This document shows positions 37,154 through 48,380 of a stretch of 64,000 nucleotides of DNA, in pieces. A program made the translations under genes and the position numbers. The notes under the pieces were generated by a model, which was given only the letters and a program-made list of their open reading frames with translations, did no database searches and was not told the origin of the DNA. The DNA comes from Methyloprofundus sp. (GTDB taxonomy: Bacteria > Pseudomonadota > Gammaproteobacteria > Methylococcales > Methylomonadaceae): contig AP023240.1 in assembly GCA_016592635.1 (NCBI GenBank), positions 3,513,630-3,577,629 on the forward strand. Direction: 5' to 3'. Position 1 is the first letter of the stretch, and every line of letters begins with the position of its first letter.

Positions 37154-37209
37154 GTAGGAAGGGCTTTTAGCCGCGAACTCAACTGGTTGCGGCTAAAAGC
37201 CCCTCCTAC
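37154..37209. repeat. Inverted repeat between bamB and der
   Basis: TAGGAAGGGCTTTTAGCCGC and GCGGCTAAAAGCCCCTCCTA form a stem of about 20 bp with a few mismatches around a 14-base loop. A related arrangement (GGCCGCGA and CGCAGCC with CTCCTCCTAC) is at 52130-52172. It is probably a dispersed intergenic repeat and may attenuate bamB-der transcription; no clear T run follows. Confidence 0.55.
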
Positions 37210-37241
37210 ACATCTATAAAAAAAGTAATACAATATGTACG

Positions 37242-38423
37242 CTAAAATAATACCACACGCACTGCTGCCAATGTTCCATCACTAGCATAAACATAAACAA
37301 TATCATCAACAACAACGGGCTGGGCAACAATCGGCTCATCAGTGATCTCGATACGCCCTAATAAGCGCCCATCTGTTATTGATAACCAATGCAAGTAGCC
37401 TTCAAAGTCACCCACTACCACATAATCGCCATAAACAACTGGCATAGATAAACGACGTTGATGCAAATCGGTTTGCTTCCAATAAGAAGCTCCATTGCGC
37501 TGGTCTAGTTGCCAAACATCACTACTGATGTCACTTAAATATAAATAACTATAATCAGCAGCCAATCCCTGTACTGCAGAAATTGATTCATTGCTCCATA
37601 ATACTTCACCATCGATAAGCGTTAAGGCACTCAAGCCGCTATTAAAACTACTGACAAAAATAGTATCATTACGCACAATAGGCGTACCATTAATATCCGT
37701 CAAACGTTCTATTTCTGAACGCCCTTTAGGAATAGCGATACTTTTTTCCCAAAGATAAGCGCCATCAAGGATATTAACCGCGACCAACTTACCGTTTGCA
37801 TAGCCAATAATCACATTATCATCAGCAACGACGGGCGCACCATCACCTCTTATACTTAAGGCAGGCGCAAGATGTTCAAGGGCCCAAATTTGCTTCCCAT
37901 CTGTTCTATTGAGAGCAAGGTCTTTACCATCAATAGTGCGTATCAACAAAACATCATCAGCCACCACAGGCAATGCTAATACCGCACTAGAAACACGTTG
38001 TTTCCAGACTGCTTCGCCTGACTCAACCTTCAGCGCCAGTACTTCTGCTTTGCCCGTACCAACAAACAGCAGGTCATTATCAATCACCGGACCTGAAGTA
38101 ATTGGCAAATCGGTTTCGACCTCCCAAAGCAATTCACCATCAGCTGGATTTCTTGCCTGAATTAAACCTTCAATATCAGCAATAATAATGCGACCATCAG
38201 CTATCGCAGGCACTAAATTAACTGCAAGTTCATCTGTGCCATCGCCATCAGATTCATCCCATAGCAGCTCCAGTTTTACTTCAAACTGATATTCGGTCAA
38301 TTCAGCGGGTGGCTCAGAATTGTCTGAATCACTGAATAAATCACCGACTGCATCAGTCATGCCTGTTAACGTGGCACAGCCTGATAAACTTATAATAAAT
38401 AATAAAGCAAGAATCTTACGCAT
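37242..38423 (-). CDS. bamB: Outer membrane assembly lipoprotein BamB
   Basis: 393 residues. A lipoprotein signal peptide ends in a lipobox (ISLSGC, Cys at 16). The body is an eight-bladed propeller of PQQ-like repeats (LWEVETDLP, VWKQRVSSA, IWALEHLAP, LWSNESISA, YWKQTDLHQ). It is part of the BAM complex that folds outer-membrane beta-barrels such as the BtuB encoded here. Between yfgM and der, as expected. Confidence 0.95.
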   Translation of the reverse strand: MRKILALLFIISLSGCATLTGMTDAVGDLFSDSDNSEPPAELTEYQFEVKLELLWDESDGDGTDELAVNLVPAIADGRIIIADIEGLIQARNPADGELLWEVETDLPITSGPVIDNDLLFVGTGKAEVLALKVESGEAVWKQRVSSAVLALPVVADDVLLIRTIDGKDLALNRTDGKQIWALEHLAPALSIRGDGAPVVADDNVIIGYANGKLVAVNILDGAYLWEKSIAIPKGRSEIERLTDINGTPIVRNDTIFVSSFNSGLSALTLIDGEVLWSNESISAVQGLAADYSYLYLSDISSDVWQLDQRNGASYWKQTDLHQRRLSMPVVYGDYVVVGDFEGYLHWLSITDGRLLGRIEITDEPIVAQPVVVDDIVYVYASDGTLAAVRVVLF

Positions 38424-38484
38424 TTAAAAACCGTATTACTGTAGGTTGAGAATAAAATGAGGGGGTTACCCAACAGATTATTAG

Positions 38485-39129
38485 CTAGCCATCAATACTA
38501 TCAGCAGCTGTTAAATCATCTAATTTAAATTGCAATAGTGGCGACCCTTGACCAGCCTTTAGAGCCGTTTGATAAGCAGTACGCGCTTCCCCTACTCGCG
38601 CCATGGCAACATATAAATCACCTTTCAGCTCTTCATACACACTGGAAAAGCCGCCTAATGCAGACTGGTCAACATCAGCAATAGCTTGCAAGCCCTGCTC
38701 AAGCTCATTATTCGCTAGCAACACTCTAATCAAACGTGTCCGAGCAACATGTTTAATTTCAATATCACTCGTAGTCGTAATCGCTTGTTGCAAAAGGTCT
38801 TTAGCCGCACTTAAGTCTTGCGCTTCAACTTTTGCTTTGGCCTGAAATAATAAGGCATAGGCACTATAAGCGGTTGAGTCAAAGTTAGTCGTTAATTTGC
38901 TAGCAATAGCATCAACAGAGTCAGCTTTGCCGGCAGCTGAAGCAGTGATTAGTTGCTCATAGACTGTGGAAGCTTGGTTCATCTTATCAGCTTGATAATT
39001 TTGCCAAAAATTCCAGCCACCGACAATCACGACAGCACCGACCACGCCAGAAATAACCGATGACCCACTCGCTTTCCACCAGTCTTTTAATGCTGCAACC
39101 TGTTCTTCTTCAGTTTCGTAAATTTCCAC
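38485..39129 (-). CDS. yfgM: YfgM family tetratricopeptide membrane protein
   Basis: 214 residues when started at the GTG at 39129, which is preceded by AAGG and gives MEIYETEEEQVAALKDWWK, the usual YfgM beginning. A longer frame up to 39186 would run into hisS. One membrane segment (about 24-41) is followed by a periplasmic TPR region. In E. coli the protein is associated with the Sec translocon and PpiD and helps envelope protein handling. Confidence 0.88.
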   Translation of the reverse strand: MEIYETEEEQVAALKDWWKASGSSVISGVVGAVVIVGGWNFWQNYQADKMNQASTVYEQLITASAAGKADSVDAIASKLTTNFDSTAYSAYALLFQAKAKVEAQDLSAAKDLLQQAITTTSDIEIKHVARTRLIRVLLANNELEQGLQAIADVDQSALGGFSSVYEELKGDLYVAMARVGEARTAYQTALKAGQGSPLLQFKLDDLTAADSIDG

Positions 39130-39166
39130 TTTTATTACCTTATCTAGTGTTATTTGTTGTGTTATT

Positions 39167-40432
39167 TTAAACGCGTAATAGCTCAATCAATTCCGCAAAA
39201 GAAACGGTTTGCTGCTCGGCACTACTCCGCAAAAACTTAATGCTAATTTTATTATTAGCCACTTCATCTTCACCTAAAATCAACGCATAATCAGCACCAA
39301 TTTTATCAGCCTTTTTAAATTGGCTTTTAAAGCTGGCGGAGCCACAGTGCATTTGTAAATGTAGTTTGGGTAGTGCATCTCTCACTTTTTCTGCCAAAAT
39401 CATACCTGACTTTTCTGCAGCATCACCCACTAAAATCAAGTAAGCATCAACAGGTTTTGCTATCGGTAAATCATCACGATTTTCCAATAAAGCCAGCAAA
39501 CGCTCCATACCCATGGCAAAACCCACGGCATGATTAGGTTTGCCACCTAACTGTTCAATCAATCCATCATAACGTCCACCAGCACAGACCGTACCTTGCG
39601 CACCTAATTCAGTGGTCACCCACTCAAAGACTGTTTTACTATAATAATCCAAGCCTCTGACTAAACGCTGGTTAATCGTATAATCAATATCTAATGCATC
39701 TAAAGTATCCGTCAGTCCTTTAAAGTGCGCCTTACTTTCTTCTCCTAAGAAATCCATTAAAGCAGGGGCATTGCTAACTAACTCCTGCATATCAGGGTTT
39801 TTAGTATCTAAAATACGTAATGGGTTACTCTGTAAACGACGCTTACTATCATCATCCAACAGCTCTATATCCACACTAAAATATTCTACCAGCTTATCAC
39901 GATAGCTCGCTCGCTCTGCTGTAGTCCCCAAAGAATTTAATTGCAACTCCAAGCTATCGCGCAAGCCTAAGCGTTGCCATAAACGATGACTTAACACTAT
40001 CAGCTCGGCATCAATTTCATGTCCTGCCATGCCATAGGTTTCAACACCCAACTGAATAAACTGGCGATAACGACCTTTTTGCGGCCGTTCATAGCGAAAC
40101 ATCTGCCCATAATACCAAACTCTATGCACTTGGTTATGTAGCATGCCATGTTCCAAGCAGGCTCGCACACAACCAGCAGTCCCTTCAGGGCGCAAAGTCA
40201 GCGAATCACCATTTCTATCATCAAAGGTGTACATTTCCTTTTCAACAATATCAGTCACTTCCCCAATAGAACGCTTAAAAAGCTCCGTTTTTTCAACAAT
40301 AGGTAAACGCATTTCTGCATACCCATAAGCTCCCAGCACCTCTCTTAAGGTTTGTTCAACAAACTGCCAACGCGAAGTCTGTTCAGGTAACACATCATGC
40401 ATACCACGAATTGCCTGAATATTTTTTGCCAT
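39167..40432 (-). CDS. hisS: Histidyl-tRNA synthetase
   Basis: 421 residues, class II synthetase. [11 protein letters not shown] starts the catalytic domain. [13 protein letters not shown] is motif 2, [15 protein letters not shown] contains the HisA-type signature, and [12 protein letters not shown] is motif 3; a C-terminal anticodon domain follows. Position before yfgM and bamB is conserved. Confidence 0.97.
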   Translation of the reverse strand: MAKNIQAIRGMHDVLPEQTSRWQFVEQTLREVLGAYGYAEMRLPIVEKTELFKRSIGEVTDIVEKEMYTFDDRNGDSLTLRPEGTAGCVRACLEHGMLHNQVHRVWYYGQMFRYERPQKGRYRQFIQLGVETYGMAGHEIDAELIVLSHRLWQRLGLRDSLELQLNSLGTTAERASYRDKLVEYFSVDIELLDDDSKRRLQSNPLRILDTKNPDMQELVSNAPALMDFLGEESKAHFKGLTDTLDALDIDYTINQRLVRGLDYYSKTVFEWVTTELGAQGTVCAGGRYDGLIEQLGGKPNHAVGFAMGMERLLALLENRDDLPIAKPVDAYLILVGDAAEKSGMILAEKVRDALPKLHLQMHCGSASFKSQFKKADKIGADYALILGEDEVANNKISIKFLRSSAEQQTVSFAELIELLRV

Positions 40433-40613
40433 ATTATTTAGTACTTAAATGTTTTTAGTGTAAAGGGCTTGTTTACCCTTAAATGAATAAATTGCTAACA
40501 AGTCTATTACCTAGCCTTGGTGTAGCTCTGCGAAATCAAAGTCCAATTCATGCAATAACCAGACAAACCAACAAACGCCACACGCACTTATCTTGATTGC
40601 AAAAAAGCCGCAC
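40433..40613. other. Gap where rodZ and ispG are often found
   Basis: In many gammaproteobacteria rodZ and ispG lie between pilW and hisS. Here only 181 bases separate these two genes and no remnant of either is evident. The genes must be elsewhere in the genome, since ispG is normally essential. Confidence 0.6.
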
Positions 40614-41387
40614 TTACCTTTGCAATGCTTCCGCTGCCTCCGAAAATGGATATGCCCGCTTCAATTTCAACTCATATTGTTCAACCATTACAAAATCCTG
40701 CAAGCCACGCTCAACTTTAATCGCAAGTTCCAAGCCTGCTAATGTCTTACCTGCACTACTAAAATAACGCTCAATATAGGCACGTGCCGACATTAAATCC
40801 TGTTTTTGGTAACGAATTTTTGCCATTTCCAGCAAGGCAAGTGCATAAGCATTATTAAGCTGCAGCGCCTTATAAAACTTAATCTCAGCGGGGCGCTGTA
40901 AATTATTTTGCAAATCATATAAACCCAGGTAAGTGTATGCAACCCACTTCTTCCGATAAAACGGCGCATTGATAATGCGCTCAAACTCTAGCAAAGCCTC
41001 TGCATCTCGTTGCTCGCCATAGAGAAACACAGCATACGAAGTAACAATATCAAAATTCTTGGGTGCTATCAGTAGTGCTTTATCAAAATCAAGCTGTGCT
41101 TGAGCAGGCTGATGCTCACGTACATTAATTAACGCCATTAATTGATAGGTCACCGCATTATTCTTATCAAACGTCAATGAGCGTTCTAAATTTTCTAATG
41201 CATAGGGGTATTTCCCCAGCTGGTAATAAGCCAAACCTAATTCAGTTAAAGACTTAGCTCGGTCTTCATTAGGGCGGTCTAAAACAACTTTTTTCGGTAG
41301 ATAATACGGCTCATCACGAGCTGATGAAGTGCATGCCGCTAAAAAGCTAAGTGCTAATAATGATATGCATGCTTTACTATACTTCAC
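40614..41387 (-). CDS. pilW: Type IV pilus biogenesis lipoprotein PilW/PilF
   Basis: 257 residues. A lipoprotein signal peptide (LSFLAAC, Cys at 19) is followed by about six TPR units ([51 protein letters not shown]). Family members pilot the PilQ secretin to the outer membrane. It overlaps the rlmN stop by 4 bases, the usual order. Confidence 0.9.
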   Translation of the reverse strand: MKYSKACISLLALSFLAACTSSARDEPYYLPKKVVLDRPNEDRAKSLTELGLAYYQLGKYPYALENLERSLTFDKNNAVTYQLMALINVREHQPAQAQLDFDKALLIAPKNFDIVTSYAVFLYGEQRDAEALLEFERIINAPFYRKKWVAYTYLGLYDLQNNLQRPAEIKFYKALQLNNAYALALLEMAKIRYQKQDLMSARAYIERYFSSAGKTLAGLELAIKVERGLQDFVMVEQYELKLKRAYPFSEAAEALQR

Positions 41388-42481
41388 ACAGATAGTCCCA
41401 TACGTTCTAAGCGTTCCGCTCGCCGGCTTTTATCCTTAACCTTACCAACCAATTGACCACACGCAGCATCAATATCTTCACCGCGCGTTTTCCGTATCGT
41501 GGTAACAATGCCTGCTTTGTATAATACATCCTTAAATCGCTCAATTGCTTCTTTAGAAGAGCAAGTATATTGTGTATTCGGAAAAGGATTAAAGGGAATT
41601 AAATTCATTTTCGAAGGTACATTTTTGAGTAGTTTTACCAATGCTCTTGCATCAGCAACTGAATCATTAATACCCTCCAGCATCACATATTCAAAAGTAA
41701 TAAAGCCTCGTGGTGAGCCTTCAATGTACTTTTTACAAGCTGCCATTAATTCTTGTAACGGATATTTTTGATTAATCGGCACCAAAATATCACGCACTGT
41801 ATCAGTCGGTGCATGTAAGGAAACTGCCATACTAATATCGCAAACCTCAGTCAATCGATACATAGCGGGCACCACACCTGATGTACTAATGGTCACTCGG
41901 CGTTTAGATAAACCAAAAGCAAAATCTTCGGTCATCAAATTCATCGCAGGCACGACATTATCAAAATTCAATAAGGGCTCGCCCATCCCCATCATCACAA
42001 CATTAGTGACTCGACTTTGCTCACCAACACGCTCATTGGCAGCAATCAATTGGCCGATAATCTCTGCAGTCGTCAGGTTACGATTAAAGCCTTGCTGTGC
42101 AGTCGAGCAGAAAGTACAAGCCAAAGCACAACCTACTTGTGAAGAAACACACAAGGTAGCACGATTCGCTTCAGGAATATAAACTGCTTCAACCTTATTA
42201 CCGCCGCCCATTTCAACCACCCATTTACGGGTGCCATCACTAGCGATTTGCTCAAAAATAATTTCAGGCGCGACGATACAACAATGCTCTGTTAAATAAG
42301 CCCGTAAGGACTTACTTAAATTGGTCATTTGGTCAAAATCATACTCACCCTCTTGATAAATCCATTTGATCAATTGGGTGGCGCGAAAAGGCTTCTCGCC
42401 AATTTTAACAAAAAAGGCTTGCATGCCTTTTCTGTCAAAATTGAGCAGATTTATTTTTTCTTTATTAACGGATGCGTTCAC
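41384..42481 (-). CDS. rlmN: 23S rRNA/tRNA adenine-C2 methyltransferase RlmN
   Basis: A radical SAM enzyme that methylates C2 of A2503 in 23S rRNA and A37 of some tRNAs. The cluster motif is [20 protein letters not shown] starts the conserved part, and the C-terminal catalytic Cys lies in DIDAACGQL. The start is uncertain: the family N-terminus [10 protein letters not shown] needs a start upstream of the first ATG (42424). A GTG at 42481, preceded by AGAG and overlapping ndk by 17 bases, fits best and gives 365 residues. Confidence 0.93.
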   Translation of the reverse strand: MNASVNKEKINLLNFDRKGMQAFFVKIGEKPFRATQLIKWIYQEGEYDFDQMTNLSKSLRAYLTEHCCIVAPEIIFEQIASDGTRKWVVEMGGGNKVEAVYIPEANRATLCVSSQVGCALACTFCSTAQQGFNRNLTTAEIIGQLIAANERVGEQSRVTNVVMMGMGEPLLNFDNVVPAMNLMTEDFAFGLSKRRVTISTSGVVPAMYRLTEVCDISMAVSLHAPTDTVRDILVPINQKYPLQELMAACKKYIEGSPRGFITFEYVMLEGINDSVADARALVKLLKNVPSKMNLIPFNPFPNTQYTCSSKEAIERFKDVLYKAGIVTTIRKTRGEDIDAACGQLVGKVKDKSRRAERLERMGLSV

Positions 42482-42896
42482 AAAGCTCTTCGTCAGAAAA
42501 GAAATAAGCAATTTCACGTGCTGCTGATTCAACTGCATCAGAACCGTGTACTGCATTTTCATCAATGCTAGAAGCGAAATCTGCACGGATAGTACCTGCA
42601 TCTGCATCAGCTGGGTTAGTTGCTCCCATTAGGTCACGATTTTTTAAAACTGCGCCTTCACCTTCTAAAACCTGAACCATCACTGGACCAGATGTCATAA
42701 AAGCAACCAAGTCATTGAAAAAAGGACGCTCGCTGTGCTCAGCATAAAATCCTTCTGCTTTTTCTTTAGAAAGTTGCATCATTTTAGCGGCAACAATACG
42801 TAAACCATTGCTTTCAAAACGGTTGTAAATTTCACCAATATGGTTTTTTGCAACTGCATCAGGTTTTACGATAGAAAAAGTACGTTCTACTGCCAT
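42465..42896 (-). CDS. ndk: Nucleoside diphosphate kinase
   Basis: 143 residues from the ATG at 42896, which gives the standard [15 protein letters not shown] start and follows a purine-rich stretch. The catalytic His is in [12 protein letters not shown]. It balances (d)NTP pools using ATP. A 12-codon upstream extension is open but does not match the family. Upstream of rlmN on the same strand. Confidence 0.97.
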   Translation of the reverse strand: MAVERTFSIVKPDAVAKNHIGEIYNRFESNGLRIVAAKMMQLSKEKAEGFYAEHSERPFFNDLVAFMTSGPVMVQVLEGEGAVLKNRDLMGATNPADADAGTIRADFASSIDENAVHGSDAVESAAREIAYFFSDEELCERIR

Positions 42897-43126
42897 TTTT
42901 TTAAACTCCAAAAATAAATAAAAACTTGCCACTCCCGTTTAATTACTCAAACCTAGAATGACTATTAAATTAACTTGCAACCCACTATTGTAATATAAAC
43001 AAAATAAAAATATAAGCCCTCGTTTTTCCAAGACAAATTACAGCAATGCCCACTTCTTGAAATATAAGCTTAATTCAAACAATTTATTATCAGCCCAACT
43101 ATAATATATATTTATAATCGCTCTCT

Positions 43127-44011
43127 ATGCCTACACAGCATGAGAAAGATAAATACCTGCTTTACCTAACTTGCATAATCAACGACATGGCCAACAACCC
43201 AACTGAAACAGTAGCAACAACGTCACTCTACTCCAGCAACCCGGCCAGCATTAAAGAACTCAGTTCACTAGCTAGAGGGCTGTTATTTGCCGAACTTTCC
43301 AAAATCTCCTACCATACAGAGACGCAAACTCGCGAGCTAGCCAAACAACTGAACTTCACAAAAGTCATTTTCTACGAAAAGGATGGTTCGCAAGCCTACT
43401 CCTTTATCAATGCCACTGACCATGTGATTGCCTGTCGCGGCACTGAACCACATGAATGGAATGATGTCAGAGCCGACCTAAATGCAGCTACTGCAGTTGC
43501 AGAAACGGTTGGTCGCGTACATAGAGGTTTCAAGAAAGAAGTAGATGACCTTTGGCCGGAACTGGAGCAAGCGCTGCAAGATAACACCAAGACGCTTTGG
43601 TTCACTGGACATTCCTTAGGGGGAGCCATGGCAACTATTTGTGCTGGCCGTTGCCTGCTAGCTCATATGCAATCAACTCCTGAGCAAATCCATACATTTG
43701 GCAGCCCCCGTGTAGGTAACAAACGCTATATCAATCATACCAAGGTAAATTATCTACGCTGGGTCAATAATAACGACATTGTTACCCAAGTTCCTCCAGC
43801 ATGGGCGGGTTATCGACATACAGGCACACTGATGTACCTTAACGAACACGGCAAGCTTGCCAAGCTAACCCCATTACAATTAAAACAAGATCGCTGGTCT
43901 GGCTTTGTCAAAGGCTTGAAGCTAGGAAAAATTGATCATTTTCATGACCACCTCATCGACCAATATGTCGAATTTATTTATCAGGAAGCCAAGACAGCTG
44001 GTGAGCTGTAG
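43127..44011 (+). CDS. Class 3 lipase-like alpha/beta hydrolase
   Basis: 294 residues. The nucleophile elbow is GHSLGGAMA (Ser about 164). The likely Asp is in NNNDIVTQVPP, and the His in KIDHFHDHLI near the end, the layout of fungal-type class 3 lipases. ACRGTEPHEWNDVRADLNA is the oxyanion-side strand of this family. No signal peptide, so probably cytoplasmic or exported by another route. An internal ATG at 43187 could be the real start, as neither has a clear ribosome binding site. Confidence 0.85.
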   Translation: MPTQHEKDKYLLYLTCIINDMANNPTETVATTSLYSSNPASIKELSSLARGLLFAELSKISYHTETQTRELAKQLNFTKVIFYEKDGSQAYSFINATDHVIACRGTEPHEWNDVRADLNAATAVAETVGRVHRGFKKEVDDLWPELEQALQDNTKTLWFTGHSLGGAMATICAGRCLLAHMQSTPEQIHTFGSPRVGNKRYINHTKVNYLRWVNNNDIVTQVPPAWAGYRHTGTLMYLNEHGKLAKLTPLQLKQDRWSGFVKGLKLGKIDHFHDHLIDQYVEFIYQEAKTAGEL

Positions 44012-44189
44012 GGTGGAATAGCTTTAGCGTTTTCCACCAAAGATAACCTAATACATCGACAATGTTATATAGACCAAAGAGCAAAGAGCAAAGTATTTAT
44101 CGTGTCTCAGCTTGTCGGAAAACGTTATCTACGCTACGCTTGATAAGCTATTCCGATCTACGATTTATATCCGCCTTACGAGTTTCGCA
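44012..44189. repeat. Intergenic repeats between the lipase and helicase genes
   Basis: AGGGTGGAATAGCTTTAGCG with TTTTCCACC, then CGGAAAACGTTATCTACGC and CTACGCTTGATAAGCTATTCCG, are short imperfect palindromes of the kind found between convergent genes. They may form a bidirectional terminator, since the flanking genes converge. No coding frame of interest. Confidence 0.45.
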
Positions 44190-47100
44190 TCAATCTGCGG
44201 TTTCTCGTAGTAAGGCCATCATATCCCCCACCGACATCTTACCGCTCACCTCGCCGCCTTCTAATAAGCTACTAGCCAAGTCACGCTTATGCGCATGCAA
44301 ATCAACAATTTTATCTTCAATGGTATCTTTAGCAACCAATCGATAAATAGTCACAGGACGCTTTTGCCCCATTCTATGTGCCCGATCTGATGCCTGATCT
44401 TCAACCGCAGGGTTCCACCAAGGATCCATATGAATCACATAATCAGCTGCGGTCAAATTCAATCCAGAACCACCGGCCTTCAAACTAATCAAAAACACAT
44501 CCCCTTCGCCCGCCTGAAAAGCATTGACCGCTTTTTTACGCTTGGCAATCGGGGTACTGCCATCTAAATATTGATAATGAATACCTTTTTTATCCAACAA
44601 TTCTTTAATAATCGCCAAATGCCCCACAAACTGACTAAATACCAGTGCCTTGTGACGATTCTCAATCAGTTCGGCAATAAGCTCTTCAAAAGCTTGTAAC
44701 TTTGCACTACTTAAAGGGCTGTCTTGCATCACCAGTCTTGGGTGACAACATGCACGGCGCAGCTTCATAATTTCCGCCAAAATTTGCAGGTGCTTCTGCC
44801 CTGCTTGCTGCCCCTCTTGCTCTATTGCCTGCATGGCATCAACAGCATTGCGGCGCATGGCCTCATAAAAAGTACGCTCTTCTTGACTCAATTCCACATG
44901 CAAAGTAATTTCTGTTTTCGCGGGCAATTCTTTTAAAACATCATTTTTCAAGCGACGCAAAATAAAAGGCCGTAACAGTTTCTTTAAGCGTTGTTGTGTC
45001 GCATGATCTTTATCATTTTCAATCGCTTGTGCATAACGCTGATTAAATTTCTGTAGAGACCCCAATAAGCCAGGATTAATAAAATTAAATAAATTCCATA
45101 ATTCACCCAAATGATTCTCAATCGGCGTACCCGTGGTAATCACTTTAAAATCAGCTTGCAAAGCCATTGCAGCTTGCGAACGTTTGGTCTGACTATTTTT
45201 GATAGCCTGTGCCTCATCGGCAACAATGGTATGCCATTGTTTATCAATCAATAACTCAGCTTCTGTTTGCAGCAAGCCATAACTACAAACAATCACATCA
45301 AACTCAGCCGCTTGTGCAATAATTTGCTGACGATTGCCAGGGCCAAATTGCTGTACATTAAGAGTTGGAGCAAAATGTTGCGCTTCATCTAGCCAGTTCA
45401 TGCACACCGATGTGGGGGCTAAAATTAAAGTGGGCCCTTCTGTTGCTCTGGCTAGAATTAAAGCTAACGCCTGAATGGTTTTGCCTAACCCCATATCATC
45501 CGCCAAACAAGCTCCCGCACCCCAATGTGCTAACCGCGCCAGCCACTGATAACCCTCTAATTGATAATCACGCAACTCACCTTGCAAAGTTGAAGGTAAT
45601 TCAGGTACTAATTCCGCCATGGATTCCAGTTTTTTCAGCTGGTCTTTCCATTGCTTCCCCGCTTTAACCTGCATCCCTTCCAAGGCTTCATTAAGAGCAG
45701 GTGCGGCCAATGTATGAAACTGTAGCTTTTTACCCTTTTGTTCACCTAAACCGGATATATCTTCCAAACGCTGCCGTAATTCATTGCTTAATGCAATAAA
45801 CTGGCCATCTTCCAATTTTAAAAATCGCCCTGACGTTGCCTGCAACAAATTAATCAAACGCTGCATATCATAGACTTGCTCATCATCAATTTGCACTTGC
45901 CCTTCGACACTGAACCAATTTTTTTCTTTCCTGACAGAAAAGTGCGCCTGTCCTAAACCAGCCTCTCGGCTAACTTTTATTTTCTGACCTTTAGGCCATT
46001 CCAGTACCGCAAAATCACCCACATCTTGTAATTGCATCAATGCATCTAAAGCCATTTCTGGATCATCCAGTATCCATTTGGCATCTTTTGTTTGATATAA
46101 CTCAGGGCACGCTTGTTGCAACTTTTTTAGGTACCTAGCTTCCACAGAAAAATTACGCATCGTCTGTAACTGCTTGCCTTCCACTTCTGCAAAAACTGTC
46201 GCACCACCCGCTTTGGGTTTATAAATCGGCCCTGTATCAGTAAATGGCTGTATAAACACTTCAATTTGCAAACCCTCACCAACTGGCTGTATATGCACAT
46301 GCAAACGCGAATCCACTTCAACACTCGCAATATTTTGTGCAACACCTTCAATATCTGATTGTACCGTCAATGTTGTCGCAATCGCCGCAATGGAGTCAAT
46401 GACTTGCTGTTTAGCCTTATGCGGAACCGATAAGCCTTTTAACCCTAAAATATTAGCAACCTGTTGATGTTGCTCGTTTATTTGGTAAACCAGCAGTTCA
46501 TTATTAGCTGCCTTCTCAATCACAACCGACTTACCTTCAATTTGTGGATACAAGGAAATCAATAAATTCTTTGCTTTTTTGCTAACTAATAAATGTGGCT
46601 CTACTTTATTAATAGTGATCGGCGTATCATATTTATCTGCATGCGCCCAATAAATATTGGGGTGCCCTGCAGCGGCAATAATAGCGTCACCACCTAAGGA
46701 ATAAACTTCGGTGCGATGATAACTGTAATAGTTATCCTCATAGTTCATTTCGACATGCGCACAGATACGCCGATCTTGGTCATTTAAAAAATCAAAATCC
46801 TCCAAGCTATTACGTAACCTTTTTAACGCAATGGGACGACCTTTAGTCCAACGCCCTGTTTTACCCATTTTTTGTTCACGTGGCTCCAGGGTCGCTCCGG
46901 CATCATGCAAAGTCAACAACCAAATCATGCGCGCATCTGCTGTCGCTGTATCAGTATTAACCCCTACGCCACTTAATTGAGTCAGTGCTTGTAATGCTCG
47001 CTCCCATTTTTCTACTTGTGGGATTAAATCGACAATATGTAAATAACTAGCACCTTGATATTTTTCCGCTATCGCTTTAATTTTAGGTTTTTTAATACCC

Positions 47101-48329
47101 AGCCTTTGTAATAAAGTCGCACTGACAGCTGCATAAAAATGATTACCTACCTGCTCAGCCTGTAAACAGGCATCTTCTATGAACTTTAGGCTAGTCTCTA
47201 TTACCAACGACTGCTCATCAAGCCAATACAACATTAAATGCCGAAATAAAATCGCATAATATCCTGTTATTTTTTCAGGTAGGTAGCCTGCATCCTGTGC
47301 ACTATATTGCGCTTGGTAAACATCAACTGTTTCAGATAAATAATGATTAAGCCGAGAAAAATACCCACCATCTCCTACTTTAATACTGATTTTCAGCTGC
47401 TTTTTTAAAAAAGCAATATTCTCTGCATCTCTGCTTTTTAATAAAGCCAAATTAAACAAGAATCCATGCATAGCAGGCAAACATACATTACGCTTCCTTG
47501 TCTGTTTTTTTATCAGTTTTAAGGCAGCATAATACAAAGCCAGTGCCTCATCATTACGACCATTCATAAAACAAATATCGCCTTGTATACTCAAGCCATA
47601 TGCGCTCATATCATCACGAATTAATGCTTCGGCACGCTGTACTTGCCCTTGCACAAGGTAATGCTCTGCTAAGGTTTGGCGCAACCGTTCAATAGGCTCA
47701 GCTCCCTCATCTAAACTACTCTGCAATAACTGCACCTGTAAACTGTTATCTTGTAACTCAAACGCACTCTGCTCAACATAATTTGATAATACAAAATATC
47801 TAAATTCAGGTATTAATGACGCAAACCATTCTGCATCCCAAGCATTAAAAAACATAAAGTCCAACGCATCAACGCTTTGATCAGAAAATTGCTCCAGCAG
47901 TTCTAAAAATAGCTCTGAAAACTTATGATAATCATGACTATAGAGACAAAAACGCAGATCACGTACCATATAAAATATACGTAATTTATGGGTAACATAA
48001 TCATGCTGAGCACTACGATATTGTACCAATTCAACAAATAATTCAGCTCGCTCGCGCAGTGCAATTTTCATCAGCACTTCGCTTAAATCACTATGGCAAC
48101 GCCAGCCATCAGAGCTAATAACGATCAACCCAGCACTTTCCAGTTTTTCCCGTAATGGCCTAGCAACTTTCTTATACACTAATGGATCAATATGACTGGT
48201 CGCCCGTAAAGCTCTTTGCAATTGGGTCTGCCCTATCGGTACAAACATAATTGACAAAGCCAACAACACTTCTTGTTCAGTTTTATTTAATGCGTGAAAT
48301 TTTGTTAATAATTTTTCTGTAGAAGTCAT
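44190..48329 (-). CDS. Large SNF2-family helicase-like ATPase
   Basis: 1379 residues. The C-terminal 460 hold an SNF2 motor: Walker A DDMGLGKT near residue 942, DEAQ box (VADEAQAIKN) near 1037, TGTPIENHLGELWNLFNF, and helicase C with SQFVGHLAII and SDRAHRMGQ near 1313. It would translocate on duplex DNA to remodel DNA-protein or RNA polymerase complexes. The first 900 residues include TPR-like helical repeats and a region with YSYHRTEVYSLGGDA that I cannot assign. It is monocistronic. A role in recombination, transcription recycling or defence cannot be told from sequence alone. Confidence 0.88.
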   Translation of the reverse strand: MTSTEKLLTKFHALNKTEQEVLLALSIMFVPIGQTQLQRALRATSHIDPLVYKKVARPLREKLESAGLIVISSDGWRCHSDLSEVLMKIALRERAELFVELVQYRSAQHDYVTHKLRIFYMVRDLRFCLYSHDYHKFSELFLELLEQFSDQSVDALDFMFFNAWDAEWFASLIPEFRYFVLSNYVEQSAFELQDNSLQVQLLQSSLDEGAEPIERLRQTLAEHYLVQGQVQRAEALIRDDMSAYGLSIQGDICFMNGRNDEALALYYAALKLIKKQTRKRNVCLPAMHGFLFNLALLKSRDAENIAFLKKQLKISIKVGDGGYFSRLNHYLSETVDVYQAQYSAQDAGYLPEKITGYYAILFRHLMLYWLDEQSLVIETSLKFIEDACLQAEQVGNHFYAAVSATLLQRLGIKKPKIKAIAEKYQGASYLHIVDLIPQVEKWERALQALTQLSGVGVNTDTATADARMIWLLTLHDAGATLEPREQKMGKTGRWTKGRPIALKRLRNSLEDFDFLNDQDRRICAHVEMNYEDNYYSYHRTEVYSLGGDAIIAAAGHPNIYWAHADKYDTPITINKVEPHLLVSKKAKNLLISLYPQIEGKSVVIEKAANNELLVYQINEQHQQVANILGLKGLSVPHKAKQQVIDSIAAIATTLTVQSDIEGVAQNIASVEVDSRLHVHIQPVGEGLQIEVFIQPFTDTGPIYKPKAGGATVFAEVEGKQLQTMRNFSVEARYLKKLQQACPELYQTKDAKWILDDPEMALDALMQLQDVGDFAVLEWPKGQKIKVSREAGLGQAHFSVRKEKNWFSVEGQVQIDDEQVYDMQRLINLLQATSGRFLKLEDGQFIALSNELRQRLEDISGLGEQKGKKLQFHTLAAPALNEALEGMQVKAGKQWKDQLKKLESMAELVPELPSTLQGELRDYQLEGYQWLARLAHWGAGACLADDMGLGKTIQALALILARATEGPTLILAPTSVCMNWLDEAQHFAPTLNVQQFGPGNRQQIIAQAAEFDVIVCSYGLLQTEAELLIDKQWHTIVADEAQAIKNSQTKRSQAAMALQADFKVITTGTPIENHLGELWNLFNFINPGLLGSLQKFNQRYAQAIENDKDHATQQRLKKLLRPFILRRLKNDVLKELPAKTEITLHVELSQEERTFYEAMRRNAVDAMQAIEQEGQQAGQKHLQILAEIMKLRRACCHPRLVMQDSPLSSAKLQAFEELIAELIENRHKALVFSQFVGHLAIIKELLDKKGIHYQYLDGSTPIAKRKKAVNAFQAGEGDVFLISLKAGGSGLNLTAADYVIHMDPWWNPAVEDQASDRAHRMGQKRPVTIYRLVAKDTIEDKIVDLHAHKRDLASSLLEGGEVSGKMSVGDMMALLRETAD

Positions 48330-48380
48330 AAAGGCTAGGTATTAAAGGGAATATTATAGGTTGTTGCGAATAAATGGTTT

